Assembly: GCF_002217395.1 (NCBI RefSeq)
Contig: NZ_MUHD01000050.1
Location: 1-42,554, forward strand
Reading direction: 5' to 3'
Source of the DNA: Flavobacterium plurextorum
GTDB lineage: Bacteria > Bacteroidota > Bacteroidia > Flavobacteriales > Flavobacteriaceae
DNA: 42,554 bases
Shown: positions 9,135 to 16,659 of the stretch, piece by piece
Numbering within the stretch: position 1 is the first letter of the stretch
How the letters are laid out: each line of letters starts with the position of its first letter
The notes under the pieces: generated by a model
The model's database searches: none
What the model was told of the DNA's origin: nothing
What the model saw: the letters and a program-made list of their open reading frames with translations, nothing else
Made by a program: the position numbers and the translations under genes

Positions 9135-10700
9135 TTAGGAGTGAATGGGTATTAATGGCAGGATACAAACAAAATTGCCCTCTTTTTCTGAGGTTTCAAA
9201 ATTGGTTTTCGAGTAAAATTGATAAATACTGTTCAGATAATTTAGCCCAAACTTGGTGCCAGGCTCGCTGTCAGCCTTTTTTTGGAGATTATTCGTAATA
9301 ATAACTTGATCTTTCTGAATTAAAATTTGAGTTGTTAACGGAGTTTCCTGCGTCGCTTTATTGTGCTTAATCGCATTCTCAATTACAACTTGAAGAGCCA
9401 AATACGGAATGAATTTTTCTAAGGCTTCTTGATCTTCAATTTGGATAGAAAAGAACAATTCTTCCTTAAAACGGGTTTGTTGTAAAAAGATATATTTTTC
9501 GATAAATAACAATTCCTGCTTTAATGGCACAATGTTTTTTTGCGGCGGATCTATTAAATAACGATAAATACGCGATAAGTTTAGTGTAAACTTTTGTGCG
9601 GTTTTAACATCGCTGCCAATTAACATATAAAGTGAATTGAGCGAATTGAACAAGAAATGCGGATTTATCTGTTCCTTTAATTGTTGTAATTGAATAAGCG
9701 CTTTTTCTTTTATGATTTTTTCATTCTCGACAAGCAGTTTGTTTTTTTCATTCTCTACAATTTCTTTCTCTCTAAAAGCACGTCTATTTGCATAAGAGAA
9801 GATCGAAAAGATCAAAAGTAATGTTACCGTTGTAATCGTATAAATCCAAGTCGAGTATTTTTTGATTAGTGATACATTTTCGCCTTCAAAAATTTTAGGA
9901 GAATTAACAGATACAAACCATCGAGAACCTTTAATATCTAGTTTTTTGGTAAATCGGATTACATCAAGTTTTAAAAACTCAGACATTGTAATTCTTTTTA
10001 CGTAATCTTTTTTCTTACTGAAAATAGTATCTGAAGGTTTAATAGAAGAAATGTCAAATATATTTTTTCCAACAAATTTTAAGTCTGGGTGAAAAATACA
10101 AGCGCCGGTTTTATCAAATACAAAAGCATAGTTAGAAACCGTTTTGTCCATAGTAGACAAGTAGCCGTGAAGGTTCTTTAAATTAATGTCATACCCATAA
10201 CGAACAACTGTATTTTTTGAAGTTAGTTTGAAATAAATTCTCCAAAGCCATTGTTTATTTTGAAATATAACTGTGCTTACATGATTTGCATCTTTGTTTT
10301 TAAGAATAAAATCAGCTGCTTCCTTCTTCCTTAAATCAGAAGGGAAAGTAATCCCAAATTGAATTTTGTCATCATTTATTTGAAACCAGTTGTTCGTAAT
10401 CATTGTATTTGTGGCCTGCAATGAAGACAAAACTTTTAAGTTTGTCGATAAATTACTAGAATTACTAATGTTGAGAATATGTTTTATTTGGTTTTCCTGT
10501 TCTAGAAATTTTGAAAATTCCTGCGACATGAATTCCTGCTTTTTATAAAAGCTGCGCTGCGCCATATCTTCACTTGCTTGTTCCGTAAGATCTGTAATTA
10601 ATTTGCTAAGTATGTAAACAGAAGTTACAGTAATTAGTATAGAGATAATTACATAAATTAAAAAAGCACGGCGTGAAGTGGTATTGTATTTAAATTTCAA
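9135..10700 (-). CDS. LytS-type sensor histidine kinase with Cache-like extracytoplasmic sensor
   Basis: 521 residues. TM helices at about 13-33 and 283-303 flank a ~250-residue periplasmic sensor. The segment FDKTGACIFHPDLKFVGKN (195-213) resembles Cache domains. A coiled linker leads to the His_kinase domain with phospho-acceptor H348 in QINPHFLFNSLNSL, an N-box ENAIKHN (441-447), and a GTKFGLNYL glycine motif. The start codon is TTG (10700-10698); no in-frame ATG lies upstream before a stop, and the next Met is residue 46, beyond TM1. The TTG abuts a nine-T run. Known: such kinases phosphorylate LytTR regulators; the probable partner is at 863-1627. It is the first gene of the SusCD-protease run. 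Confidence 0.9.
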   Translation of the reverse strand: MKFKYNTTSRRAFLIYVIISILITVTSVYILSKLITDLTEQASEDMAQRSFYKKQEFMSQEFSKFLEQENQIKHILNISNSSNLSTNLKVLSSLQATNTMITNNWFQINDDKIQFGITFPSDLRKKEAADFILKNKDANHVSTVIFQNKQWLWRIYFKLTSKNTVVRYGYDINLKNLHGYLSTMDKTVSNYAFVFDKTGACIFHPDLKFVGKNIFDISSIKPSDTIFSKKKDYVKRITMSEFLKLDVIRFTKKLDIKGSRWFVSVNSPKIFEGENVSLIKKYSTWIYTITTVTLLLIFSIFSYANRRAFREKEIVENEKNKLLVENEKIIKEKALIQLQQLKEQINPHFLFNSLNSLYMLIGSDVKTAQKFTLNLSRIYRYLIDPPQKNIVPLKQELLFIEKYIFLQQTRFKEELFFSIQIEDQEALEKFIPYLALQVVIENAIKHNKATQETPLTTQILIQKDQVIITNNLQKKADSEPGTKFGLNYLNSIYQFYSKTNFETSEKEGNFVCILPLIPIHS

Positions 10701-10749
10701 AAAAAAATATTTTATTAATCCATTGAAGAAAATTAATTATTATTTATCC

Positions 10750-10887
10750 AACACATAGAAACATAGTTTTTAAATGTAAAAAAGATATAAAAAAGAAACA
10801 TGTTGCTTTCACATAGTCAACTTTGTGTGTTTGAAAAAAAGTGAAACGCCTTTTTTAAACAGCTTGAAATCTATGTTTCTATATGTT
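10750..10887 (-). repeat. Copy A of the AACACATAG terminal-inverted-repeat element
   Basis: A 138-bp element. The left end AACACATAGAAACATAG (10750-10766) and right end CTATGTTTCTATATGTT (10871-10887) are inverted repeats with one mismatch. It starts 41 nt after the ABC exporter stop codon and ends 49 nt before the kinase start. The interior is AT-rich with no ORF. Three further copies occur at 28427-28553, 32518-32644 and 37229-37323. Confidence 0.8.
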
Positions 10888-10927
10888 AAATTAATTAAAC
10901 TCAATGGAGCATTTTATTGTTTAAAAC

Positions 10928-12682
10928 CTAATTTGCAACTGCAAATTGTGAGTCATATAAGTTTTTATAATATCCATCGGTTTTGGTGAGTAATTCTTGA
11001 TGTGTTCCTTGTTCTACGATTAATCCTTTATCCATAACGACAATTTTATCTGCATTAACAATTGTTGCCAATCGGTGTGCGATAATAATAGAAGTTCTTC
11101 CTTTCGTAATCGTTTCTGTAGCGCGCTGAATTAATTCTTCTGAATAAGTATCTATTGATGAAGTTGCTTCATCTAAAATCAAAATACTTGGGTTGCTCAC
11201 GTACGAACGTAAAAAAGCAATAAGCTGTCTTTGTCCAGACGAAAGCATTACGCCTCGTTCTTTAACATCAAAATCATAATTGTCAGGCAGACTCATAATA
11301 AAGTCATGAACGCCAATTTTTTTTGCGGCCTCCAAAACCTGTTCACGTGTGATTTCTGGATTATGCAGTGTAATATTATTGTAAATCGTATCGGCAAACA
11401 AAAAGACATCCTGCAGTACAACTGCGATTTGTTTTCGTAATGAAGCAAGCGTATAATTTTCGATATTGTGACCGTCAATAAAAATGCTGCCGCTGTTAAT
11501 TTCATAAAAGCGATTCAGTAAATTAATAATAGTCGATTTTCCTGCACCTGTAGAACCAACAATAGCAATTGTTTGTCCCGCATTGACAGATAAGTCAATT
11601 CCTTTAATAACTTCTTCCTCTGGAATATAACTAAAACGAACCTGTTTGAATTCGATGCTTCCTTCAAAAACTGGAGCTTCAAGAGTTCCTGTATCTTGAA
11701 TGTGATCTTGCGTGTCAATAACATCAAAAACACGATTGGCAGCAATCATTCCTAATTGCATTTCATTAAATTTATCAGCAATCTGTCTCAACGGATTAAA
11801 CAGCATTCCGATAAACATAGTGTACGAAAATAAATCTCCAAACGTCGTGAAATGATCTCCGTTTAAAATTTTAAAACCGCCGTAAACGACCACTAAACCT
11901 AAAGTAATTGATGATATAATATCGGCAATTGGAAAAAATATCGAGTTGTACAAAATGGTTTTAATCCAAGCAACTCTATGTTTATTGTTGATTTCTTTAA
12001 AATTTTCGGCTTCGATTTTTTCACGGTTAAAAAGCTGTACGATTTTCATTCCCGTAACGCGTTCTTGAACAAATGAGTTCATGTTTGCAATTTGCGTACG
12101 CACTTCCTCAAAAGCAACCTGCATTTTACGCTGAAAAATTCTAGTGATGTAAACAAGAATAGGCATTGCTACAACAACAATCCAAGTTAGTTTCCAGTTC
12201 ATGTAAAACATAAAAATCAAAACTACCAGCATTTTCATCAAATCGCTTATAATCATAAACAAACCTTGGCTGAAAATTCGAGCAATCGATTCAATGTCAG
12301 AAACAGATCTGGTAACCAATTGTCCTACTGGAACCAAATCGAAATACTTCATTCTAAAGCTCAAAATGTGTTTGAAAAGTTTCGTACGAATGTCTTTTAC
12401 AATATCCTGTCCAAGCCAGTTGGCCCAATACACAAAGTAAAACTGAGAGAAAACTTCCATCAGTAAAACCACTCCCATTAAAATAATATATAACAGTAAA
12501 CCTTGCTTGTCATGAGTCGCGATATAGCCGTCGACCGTTTGTTTTAATAAATAAGGTCGCAGCGCTGCAAAAATCGATAATGAAATTGCAAAAATAATAA
12601 CGCCGTAATAGCGCCATTTATAAGGCTTGGTATATTTTAAAATTCGTTTAAATAATCCGGTATCAAATGCTTTTGCTTTCAT
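10928..12682 (-). CDS. MsbA-like ABC exporter (fused permease and ATPase)
   Basis: 584 residues. The membrane domain (about 20-310) has six predicted helices. The nucleotide-binding domain has Walker A GSTGAGKST (376-384), Q-loop Q424, Walker B ILILDE (500-505) and H-loop H536. The signature is LSSGQ (480-484) rather than the usual LSGGQ. Known: this half-transporter type works as a dimer and exports lipids, drugs or peptides; the substrate cannot be read from sequence. It lies downstream of truA on the same strand with an 81-nt gap filled by a long imperfect hairpin. The ATG start is well placed. Confidence 0.93.
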   Translation of the reverse strand: MKAKAFDTGLFKRILKYTKPYKWRYYGVIIFAISLSIFAALRPYLLKQTVDGYIATHDKQGLLLYIILMGVVLLMEVFSQFYFVYWANWLGQDIVKDIRTKLFKHILSFRMKYFDLVPVGQLVTRSVSDIESIARIFSQGLFMIISDLMKMLVVLIFMFYMNWKLTWIVVVAMPILVYITRIFQRKMQVAFEEVRTQIANMNSFVQERVTGMKIVQLFNREKIEAENFKEINNKHRVAWIKTILYNSIFFPIADIISSITLGLVVVYGGFKILNGDHFTTFGDLFSYTMFIGMLFNPLRQIADKFNEMQLGMIAANRVFDVIDTQDHIQDTGTLEAPVFEGSIEFKQVRFSYIPEEEVIKGIDLSVNAGQTIAIVGSTGAGKSTIINLLNRFYEINSGSIFIDGHNIENYTLASLRKQIAVVLQDVFLFADTIYNNITLHNPEITREQVLEAAKKIGVHDFIMSLPDNYDFDVKERGVMLSSGQRQLIAFLRSYVSNPSILILDEATSSIDTYSEELIQRATETITKGRTSIIIAHRLATIVNADKIVVMDKGLIVEQGTHQELLTKTDGYYKNLYDSQFAVAN

Positions 12683-12703
12683 TTATTCTTAAGCTTTAAG
12701 CTT

Positions 12704-12760
12704 TAGGCCTTAAGCTCTAGGCATCAAGTTTAAAACTTAATGTCTAGAGCCTTCAGCTTA
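12704..12760. repeat. Long imperfect hairpin between truA and the ABC exporter gene
   Basis: Arms 12704-12731 and 12733-12760 pair at about 21 of 28 positions around the core TCTAGGCATCAAGTTT/AAACTTAATGTCTAGA. The right edge is 3 nt from the truA stop codon. Just outside lie short direct repeats of TTAAGCTTTA (12689-12703). No T-tract follows, so it may be an mRNA-processing or stability element rather than a terminator. Confidence 0.5.
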
Positions 12761-12763
12761 TAG

Positions 12764-13498
12764 CTATATGTAATTGTAATAAATTTTGGTTAAATATAAA
12801 CCGTGCGCAGGAACTGAAAAACCTGCTTTTTCTCTGTTTTTACTGGCAATAATATTTTCAAGATCTGCCAGTGTAATTTTTTGTAAACCAATATTGACTA
12901 AAGTTCCCACGATTGCGCGAACCATATTGCGTAAAAAACGATTGGCCGATATTGTAAAAATTAATTTGTTGTTTTCAACTTTCCAATACGCCTCAAAAAT
13001 CGTGCAGTCAAATGTGTTTACATCTGTATGTACTTTCGAGAAACATTGAAAATCGGTATGCTGCAATAAAATTTTCGCCGCCTCATTCATCAAAGCTACA
13101 TCTAATTTTTGATTAAAATACCAGCTCAAATCCTGCAAAAATGGATTCTTAAAAGTATTGATATGATATTCATACGTTCTTTTTGTAGCATCAAATCTGC
13201 AATGCGCATCATCGTGAACTTTAATCAGATTAAAAATAGCAATGTCTTTTGGCAAATATGAATTAAGTTTATGAACCAGAGTTTTACTGTCGATATCAGA
13301 ATCATAATCAAAATGCGCATACATTTCCTCTGCATGAACACCAGTATCAGTTCGTCCAGCGCCCATTAAAATTATAGGCGAATTCAGTAAAACTGAAAGC
13401 GCTTTGTTTAAAGTTTCTTGAACAGATGAGGCGTTGGGCTGAATTTGCCAGCCATGATAATGTGTTCCGTTATAAGCAAATTGAATAAAATATCTCAT
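12764..13498 (-). CDS. truA: tRNA pseudouridine(38-40) synthase TruA
   Basis: 244 residues from the chosen ATG (13498-13496), starting MRYFIQFAYNGTHYHGWQ as in other TruA proteins. The catalytic motif GAGRTDTGVHA contains the nucleophile D51. The conserved FLRNMVRAIVG segment is near the C-terminus. Known: TruA makes pseudouridine at positions 38-40 of tRNA anticodon arms. A longer in-frame start at 13537 was rejected: it would add 13 residues absent from the family and would lie inside the promoter -7 box (13535-13542). Length is close to the E. coli protein (270). Confidence 0.96.
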   Translation of the reverse strand: MRYFIQFAYNGTHYHGWQIQPNASSVQETLNKALSVLLNSPIILMGAGRTDTGVHAEEMYAHFDYDSDIDSKTLVHKLNSYLPKDIAIFNLIKVHDDAHCRFDATKRTYEYHINTFKNPFLQDLSWYFNQKLDVALMNEAAKILLQHTDFQCFSKVHTDVNTFDCTIFEAYWKVENNKLIFTISANRFLRNMVRAIVGTLVNIGLQKITLADLENIIASKNREKAGFSVPAHGLYLTKIYYNYI

Positions 13499-13507
13499 TT
13501 TAAGGTG

Positions 13508-13542
13508 CAGTCCCGAAGTTTCTGGACTGAGGTGCAAAGGTA
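13508..13542 (-). promoter_or_regulatory. truA promoter -7 box and 5' UTR stem
   Basis: Minus-strand TACCTTTG (13542-13535) fits TAnnTTTG and is followed by CACCTCAG; no good TTG is seen at -33. Transcription from here would begin around 13528, which supports the ATG at 13498. A short stem CAGTCC/GGACTG (13508-13513 with 13524-13529) lies between the box and the start. The string TACCTTTGCrCCTCAG is shared with the region before the phosphoesterase gene at 16160. Confidence 0.5.
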
Positions 13543-13573
13543 TGAAAAAAGTGGCTAAGGTGCTAAGGAGCTC

Positions 13574-13591
13574 TCCCGATAGCTATCGGGA
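13574..13591. repeat. 18-bp perfect palindrome
   Basis: TCCCGATAGCTATCGGGA is identical on both strands. A decayed half-copy (CCTGATAGCTAACGGAGT) lies about 67 bp to the right. No T-tract follows, so it is not a standard terminator. It may be a repetitive extragenic palindrome or a protein-binding site. Confidence 0.7.
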
Positions 13592-13670
13592 CTAAGTTTT
13601 TTTTATAAGTTGTTAAGGTTAAGAGGCTCAAAGAAGTAATCCTGATAGCTAACGGAGTGAGTTTTTTCTG

Positions 13671-13694
13671 TAGAGATGCATTGCTGTGCATCTA
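13671..13694. repeat. GTAGAG-type stem-loop, copy 1
   Basis: AGATGCA (13674-13680) and TGCATCT (13687-13693) form a stem inside TAGAGATGCA...TGTGCATCTA. It belongs with the two GTAGAGGCGCAC-type copies at 15984-16007 and 16082-16105. Confidence 0.55.
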
Positions 13695-13953
13695 GTGCTA
13701 GATTTGAAAAATGTATGTTATATATCTGAAAATTTGTTAACGGCGGTATAATAAAAAAATCAGCAGTTAAAAACCTCTGAATCTTTGTTTCTTTGTCGTT
13801 TTGAACTTGTTAAAAAGCGTTAAACCCAAAAATACCAATCATAGTTTGTTTGGTGAAAAATTGTGTCAGAAATTGATAATTCCAACGATTTAAAAAAGTC
13901 TTTTTTTACGAGTTTTTTAGATGAAATAACTAAATGTTAATTTTTGAAAATAT

Positions 13954-13987
13954 TTGATTTTAACAGGAAATATTTCTCTTATGTTTG
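13954..13987 (+). promoter_or_regulatory. Promoter of the flotillin-like gene
   Basis: TTG (13954-13956), a 23-nt spacer and TATGTTTG (13980-13987) match the Bacteroidota consensus at the upper spacing limit. The box lies 21 nt before the ATG, giving a very short leader. Confidence 0.55.
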
Positions 13988-14008
13988 TAGTCTAAATATC
14001 AAAAAACT

Positions 14009-15931
14009 ATGAATGAAATTACTTCTTATTGGTGGATAATTTTAATCTTATTCGCCATCGTATTTTACAAATTTATTTTACGCGTTTTCTTCGGAATGGT
14101 GATTGTTCCCGAAGATAAAATTGGTTTAGTAACCAAAAAATTTGTTTTGTTTGGCGCAGACAAATCATTACCAGACAGTCGAATTATCGCTACAAAAGGG
14201 GAGGCTGGTTATCAAGCACAAACATTAGCTCCAGGTTTGTACTGGGGAATGTGGATCTGGCAGTATTCAATAGATATGACTGGGTTTACAATTATTCCCG
14301 AAGGAAAAATTGGTTTAGTTTTCAGTAAAGATGGAAAAGAAATTCCAACCGGAAGAATCTTAGCCAGAAAAGTCGAAAGTGATAATTTTCAAGATGCAAC
14401 GGCATTCTTGAATAATGGCGGACAAAAAGGGCGTCAAACAGCTTTTATTACGACGGGATCGTATCGTATTAATACATTTTTATTTGAAATTGTTATTGCT
14501 GATCAAATCAAGATTTACGAAAATATGATTGGTATTGTAACGGCACTTGATGGAGAGCCTATTCCGCAAGGACAAATTGCAGGTAAATTTGTCAGTGATC
14601 ATAATAATTTTCAGGATTTTGATAAGTTTTTAGAGCATGGCGGAAATCGTGGTCTACAGCCTCAAGTTATGCTGGCAGGTTCGTATTATATTAATACATG
14701 GGGAATTTTGATAGAACAAAATCCTATGACCGATGTGCCAATTGGATATGTTGGAGTTGTGATTTCTTATATTGGAGAAGATGGACAAGACGTTACAGGC
14801 GATACTTTTAAACATGGAAATATTGTTTCAAAAGGGCAAAGAGGTGTGTGGATGGAGCCTTTTGGACCTGGAAAATATGCACTGAATAAATATACGACCA
14901 AACTAGAACCAGTTCCAACAACGAATTTGGTATTAAACTGGGCAAACGCGCGTAGTGAATCGCACGATTTAGATAAAAATTTATCGACAATTACAGTTCG
15001 TTCAAAAGATGGTTTCCCTTTTAATTTGGATGTGGCACAAATTATTCACGTTCCCGCAGCCGAAGCTCCAAAAGTAATCGCAAGATTTGGAAGTATGAAT
15101 AACTTAGTTTCTCAGGTTTTAGAACCTACAATTGGTAACTATTTTAGAAACTCGGCGCAGGACAGCGATGTGATTTCGTTTTTAACAACTAGAAAAGAGC
15201 GTCAGGAATCAGCTAAAAATCATATTAAGTTAGTACTTGATGAATACAACGTAAATGCGGTTGATACTTTGATTGGAGATATTGTTCCGCCAGATTCGTT
15301 AATGAAGACTTTAACAGATAGAAAACTGGCAGAAGAAGAGCAAAAAACATATCAAACCCAAAGAATGGCGCAAGAACAACGTCAGGGAATGGAAAAAGAA
15401 ACTGCAATTGCTGATATGCAGAAAGAAATTGTTAGAGCATCTCAAAGTGTTGAAATTGCACAACGTACTGCCGATGCAACTGTAAAGAAAGCAGAAGGTG
15501 ATGCAACCAGTTTGAAATTGAATGTAAATGCTGAAGCCGAAGCTACAAAAATGCGTGCAAATGCTGAAGCGGAAGCAACCAAAGCCAGAGCAGGAGCACA
15601 GGCAGAAGCAACTAAGTTAAACGCAAGTGCAGAGGCAGAGCGAATTTCAAAAACCGGTCTTGCAGAAGCAGAAAAAATCATGGCAATTGGTAAATCGACT
15701 GCAGAATCTTATCAATTACAAGTTACCGCAATGGGTGGAGATAATTTTACCCGCTATAAGGTAACTGAGGAAATTGGTAAAGGAAATATAAAAGTAATCC
15801 CAGATGTTTTGATTTCAGGAAATGCTGGTTCTGATGGATCTATCAGTGGTTTGTTAGGTTTAAAACTAATGGAAATGATGGATACGAAAGAGGCAAAGGA
15901 TGTGAAAAATCAAAATCCTAAAAAACAGTAA
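14009..15931 (+). CDS. Flotillin-like SPFH-domain membrane protein
   Basis: 640 residues. One N-terminal TM helix (7-29) is followed by four related ~65-residue modules starting near 33, 96, 169 and 243. Modules 2 and 3 share IP(E/Q)GkIG-V, an IPxGxI strand, NFQD (126-129, 200-203), a GG(Q/N)(K/R)G turn and GSYxINT. An SPFH/band-7 domain follows (about 300-430), then a long Ala/Glu-rich coiled coil (440-560) with AEAEATK-like repeats. Known: flotillins oligomerise at the membrane and organise microdomains; a cage-like assembly is expected. The gene has its own promoter and terminator. The repeated N-terminal region makes this unlike short classical flotillins. Partner proteins are not evident nearby. 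Confidence 0.88.
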   Translation: MNEITSYWWIILILFAIVFYKFILRVFFGMVIVPEDKIGLVTKKFVLFGADKSLPDSRIIATKGEAGYQAQTLAPGLYWGMWIWQYSIDMTGFTIIPEGKIGLVFSKDGKEIPTGRILARKVESDNFQDATAFLNNGGQKGRQTAFITTGSYRINTFLFEIVIADQIKIYENMIGIVTALDGEPIPQGQIAGKFVSDHNNFQDFDKFLEHGGNRGLQPQVMLAGSYYINTWGILIEQNPMTDVPIGYVGVVISYIGEDGQDVTGDTFKHGNIVSKGQRGVWMEPFGPGKYALNKYTTKLEPVPTTNLVLNWANARSESHDLDKNLSTITVRSKDGFPFNLDVAQIIHVPAAEAPKVIARFGSMNNLVSQVLEPTIGNYFRNSAQDSDVISFLTTRKERQESAKNHIKLVLDEYNVNAVDTLIGDIVPPDSLMKTLTDRKLAEEEQKTYQTQRMAQEQRQGMEKETAIADMQKEIVRASQSVEIAQRTADATVKKAEGDATSLKLNVNAEAEATKMRANAEAEATKARAGAQAEATKLNASAEAERISKTGLAEAEKIMAIGKSTAESYQLQVTAMGGDNFTRYKVTEEIGKGNIKVIPDVLISGNAGSDGSISGLLGLKLMEMMDTKEAKDVKNQNPKKQ

Positions 15932-15983
15932 TTGTTGTAAAATGTAAAACGTTCGATGTCTAATGTAGGCGCGTCGTATAACG

Positions 15984-16007
15984 TAGAGGCGCACAGCAGT
16001 GCGTCTA
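15984..16007. repeat. GTAGAG-type stem-loop, copy 2
   Basis: TAGAGGCGCAC (15984-15994) pairs with GTGCGTCTA (15999-16007) around AGCA. It is preceded by a partial GGCGCGTCGTA string. It lies between the flotillin-like stop codon and its terminator. Confidence 0.6.
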
Positions 16008-16020
16008 ACACAAAGTTTAA

Positions 16021-16051
16021 AAACCGATCTGTTATGCAGATCGGTTTTTTT
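16021..16051 (+). terminator. Intrinsic terminator of the flotillin-like gene
   Basis: A perfect 11-bp stem AAACCGATCTG/CAGATCGGTTT (16021-16031 with 16037-16047) with loop TTATG and a T7 tail. It lies about 90 nt after the stop codon. Confidence 0.92.
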
Positions 16052-16081
16052 ATGTTTTAAAATAAAAGAAAACCATATGAA

Positions 16082-16105
16082 AGGCGCACTGTTGTGCGCC
16101 TCTAC
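16082..16105. repeat. GTAGAG-type stem-loop, copy 3
   Basis: AGGCGCAC/GTGCGCCT (16082-16089 with 16094-16101) followed by CTAC. It is the inverse orientation of copy 2, so the two copies flank the terminator with opposed ends (GTAGAG... and ...CTCTAC). Confidence 0.6.
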
Positions 16106-16111
16106 AAAAAA

Positions 16112-16150
16112 ACCTTTGTACCTTTGCGCCTCAGAACCTTTGTGCCTCTT
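16112..16150 (+). promoter_or_regulatory. CCTTTG/CCTCAGAA repeat with a -7 box, upstream of the phosphoesterase gene
   Basis: The stretch iterates CCTTTGTACC, CCTTTGCGCC, CCTCAGAACC and CCTTTGTGCC. TACCTTTG (16119-16126) fits the -7 consensus 33 nt before the ATG; the nearest TTG (16092-16094) is 24 nt upstream, one beyond the usual range. The 14-mer CCTCAGAACCTTTG recurs exactly at 21079-21092. Confidence 0.5.
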
Positions 16151-16159
16151 TAAAAAAAA

Positions 16160-16654
16160 ATGAAAAAAATCCTCCTGCTTTCAGATACTCACAGTCATAT
16201 CGATGAAACAATTTTAAAATATGTCTCTCAGGCTGACGAAGTGTGGCACGCTGGAGATATTGGAGATTTGAATGTGACCGACACGATAAAAAAGTTAAAA
16301 CCTCTTCGCTGTGTGTATGGTAATATTGATGATGCAAAAGCAAGATTAGAATTTCCGCTTCATAATCGGTTTTTGTGTGAAAACGTTTCTGTTTGGATAA
16401 CTCATATTGGCGGTTATCCCGGAAAGTACAATCCTAGTATTCGGGAAGAAATGGCTTCAAATCCGCCAAAATTATTTATTTGCGGACATTCTCATATCTT
16501 AAAAGTAATGTTTGATAAAAAGAACAATTTACTGCATATGAATCCCGGTGCTGCTGGGAAAAGTGGATTTCATCAAATGAGAACAATGCTTCGTTTCGTA
16601 ATCGATGATGACAAAATAAAGGATCTTGAGATTATAGAGATTGGTAAAAAGTAA
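16160..16654 (+). CDS. YfcE/MJ0936-type metallophosphoesterase
   Basis: 164 residues. The calcineurin-like metal site is intact: D9 and H11 (SDTHSH), D33 in HAGDIGD, N55 in YGNID, then THIGG and CGHSH. Known: this short family hydrolyses phosphodiesters with Mn or similar metals; the physiological substrate is usually unknown. It is a single-gene unit transcribed rightwards. Its stop codon is only 5 nt from the stop codon of the convergent sensor kinase gene, with no terminator between them, so the transcripts probably overlap at their 3' ends. Confidence 0.92.
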   Translation: MKKILLLSDTHSHIDETILKYVSQADEVWHAGDIGDLNVTDTIKKLKPLRCVYGNIDDAKARLEFPLHNRFLCENVSVWITHIGGYPGKYNPSIREEMASNPPKLFICGHSHILKVMFDKKNNLLHMNPGAAGKSGFHQMRTMLRFVIDDDKIKDLEIIEIGKK

Positions 16655-16659
16655 TTTTT

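Larger units (their letters stand above)
13543..14008. other. 466-bp intergenic region rich in short repeats
   Basis: This region lies between truA and the divergent flotillin-like gene. No gene is visible. It contains GCTAAGG iterations (13553-13568), an 18-bp palindrome, a degenerate second copy of it (about 13641-13660), a GTAGAG-type stem-loop (13671-13694), and near the right edge the promoter of the flotillin-like gene. The stretch 13700-13950 shows nothing recognisable. Confidence 0.6.

Noticed and set aside
13499..13537. Longer TruA start
   Set aside because: It adds residues not found in TruA and its ATG lies in the -7 box; the ATG at 13498 begins the family's conserved N-terminus.
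15442..15681. Ala/Ser-rich ORF antisense to the flotillin-like gene
   Set aside because: It is the complement of the AEAEATK coiled-coil repeats, a shadow of the real gene.
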